64,000 nucleotides of DNA, taken from contig NZ_JAHVIT010000001.1 of the NCBI RefSeq assembly GCF_019801605.1, positions 186,001 to 250,000 on the forward strand. Reading direction: 5' to 3'. Below the pieces are notes generated by a model. The model ran no database searches, was not told the origin of the DNA, and worked only from the letters and a program-made list of their open reading frames with translations. Of this stretch, positions 63,394 through 64,000 are shown one piece after another (position 1 is the stretch's first letter; the number at the start of each line of letters is the position of its first letter). The translations under genes were made by a program, and so were the position numbers. Source of the stretch: Maritimibacter alkaliphilus. Lineage in GTDB: Bacteria > Pseudomonadota > Alphaproteobacteria > Rhodobacterales > Rhodobacteraceae.

Positions 63394-63686
63394 TCCTGTG
63401 ATACAACTCGTGAAACCCGCGCCTTGCCGATTTCTCTCGGCCTAACCCTTCCGTGCGATGCTTCGAAGGGCCAGTTTGGGGAAGCTGCATCGCAGCGTCG
63501 ATGGAGGTTGCGGATGTCCGGTGTGGGCCGTGACTAGCAGCACAGCCTTTCTGCAGCTGTCAGATAATGCGCGGCGGCATCTGGTAAACTGGCTCGGAAG
63601 CTGACTTTCGCCGCAGATCGATGGTAAAGTTGGTCGTCGGCGAAGCGCCGAAGACGTGGTGGGACCGGCGGAGTGGAGGAACCGCT
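63394..63686. other. Intergenic region before the second recombinase
   Basis: Non-coding as far as I can see; it contains further CGCTGC/GCGG-type degenerate intergenic sequence. The ribosome site GTGGAGGA of the next gene lies at its right end. Confidence 0.4.
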
Positions 63687-64000
63687 ATGTCTACCGCCAA
63701 CCTACCAGCAATCCTTGCCTGCCGTCCCGCTTGGAACAAAGGGCGCATAGTTGGCCAGAAACGGCCGCTGCAACCGAAGCATGTCTGGGCGATCCGAGTC
63801 CGACTGGAGATCGCCCATCGGACCCGAGAACTGGCGCTCTTCAACCTCGCCATCGATAGCAAGCTGCGTGGTTGCGACTTGGTGCGGCTCAAGGTCACCG
63901 ATGTCTACGCTGCGGGGCAGGTCAAGCACCGCGCTGCGATTGTCCAGAGCAAGACAAGCAGGCCGGTGAGCTTCGAGATTACCGAAGGAACCCGGAAAGC
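63687..64000 (+). CDS. Tyrosine recombinase/integrase, 5' part (runs off the window)
   Basis: From the ATG at 63687 (GTGGAGGA just upstream) the frame is open to the window end, giving 104 codons. It reads MSTANLPAILACRPAWNKGR, then ELALFNLAIDSKLRGCDLVR and LKVTDVYAAGQVKHRAAIVQ, then SKTSRPVSFEITEGTRKA. This is the beginning of a phage-integrase-family protein: the SKLRGCDLVRLKV segment carries the first catalytic arginine. It is a short recombinase without the DUF4102 arm domain, unlike the one at 51805. It suggests a second mobile unit or the far part of a composite island. Confidence 0.85.
   Translation, partial: MSTANLPAILACRPAWNKGRIVGQKRPLQPKHVWAIRVRLEIAHRTRELALFNLAIDSKLRGCDLVRLKVTDVYAAGQVKHRAAIVQSKTSRPVSFEITEGTRK

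Overview
The window reads as chromosome of a high-GC alphaproteobacterium of the Rhodobacterales (Roseobacter/Paracoccus group). The main evidence is the atpI-atpB-atpE-atpF'-atpF order with a duplicated b/b' stator, several small families that I know mainly from this order (DUF6525, DUF4186, a one-domain IMPACT protein), and dense GC-rich genes with four-base start/stop overlaps. I cannot name the genus.

Bases 1-12,500 are housekeeping: the F0 sector of ATP synthase, a thioesterase, glyceraldehyde-3-phosphate dehydrogenase behind a perfect LacI-type palindrome, a copper-sensing MerR regulator, glycerol-3-phosphate dehydrogenase, an FAD oxidoreductase, a YbaK/DUF4186/IMPACT run, and a LysR regulator divergent from an ALDH7-type aldehyde dehydrogenase, then tRNA-Gly(TCC). 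Bases 12,500-49,400 are a catabolic and transport stretch. It holds a betaine/proline-type ABC transporter; a PucR-regulated isochorismatase and luciferase-type monooxygenase operon; a sulfatase; the pobA/pobR pair; a Zur-box-controlled COG0523 metallochaperone; a 13-kb MarR-headed operon (CoA transferase, oligopeptide-type ABC importer, M24 hydrolase, malonyl-CoA synthetase, ThDP enzyme, Ldh2 dehydrogenase); a Tat-exported PaoABC-type aldehyde oxidoreductase; and a periplasmic PQQ sugar dehydrogenase. An RTX-repeat protein follows.

From about 51,500 the character changes. A piece matching the 5' half of tRNA-Ser lies next to a P4-type tyrosine integrase. This is followed by an AlpA-like regulator, a zinc-finger/Toprim primase and a DUF3987 helicase-like protein, which together form a satellite-type replication module. 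Beyond a terminator the DNA is visibly lower in GC. It carries a solitary reverse transcriptase of the defence-associated (UG/DRT-like) type with a strongly structured upstream region, then a three-gene cassette ending in a PD-(D/E)XK nuclease with two companions I do not recognise, another orphan protein, and the start of a second tyrosine recombinase that runs off the window.

The best candidates for undescribed biology are the RT with its possible upstream RNA and the nuclease cassette. Both sit on the cargo side of the integrative element, where antiphage systems are usually found. All functional statements there rest on motifs read by eye, with no searches run.
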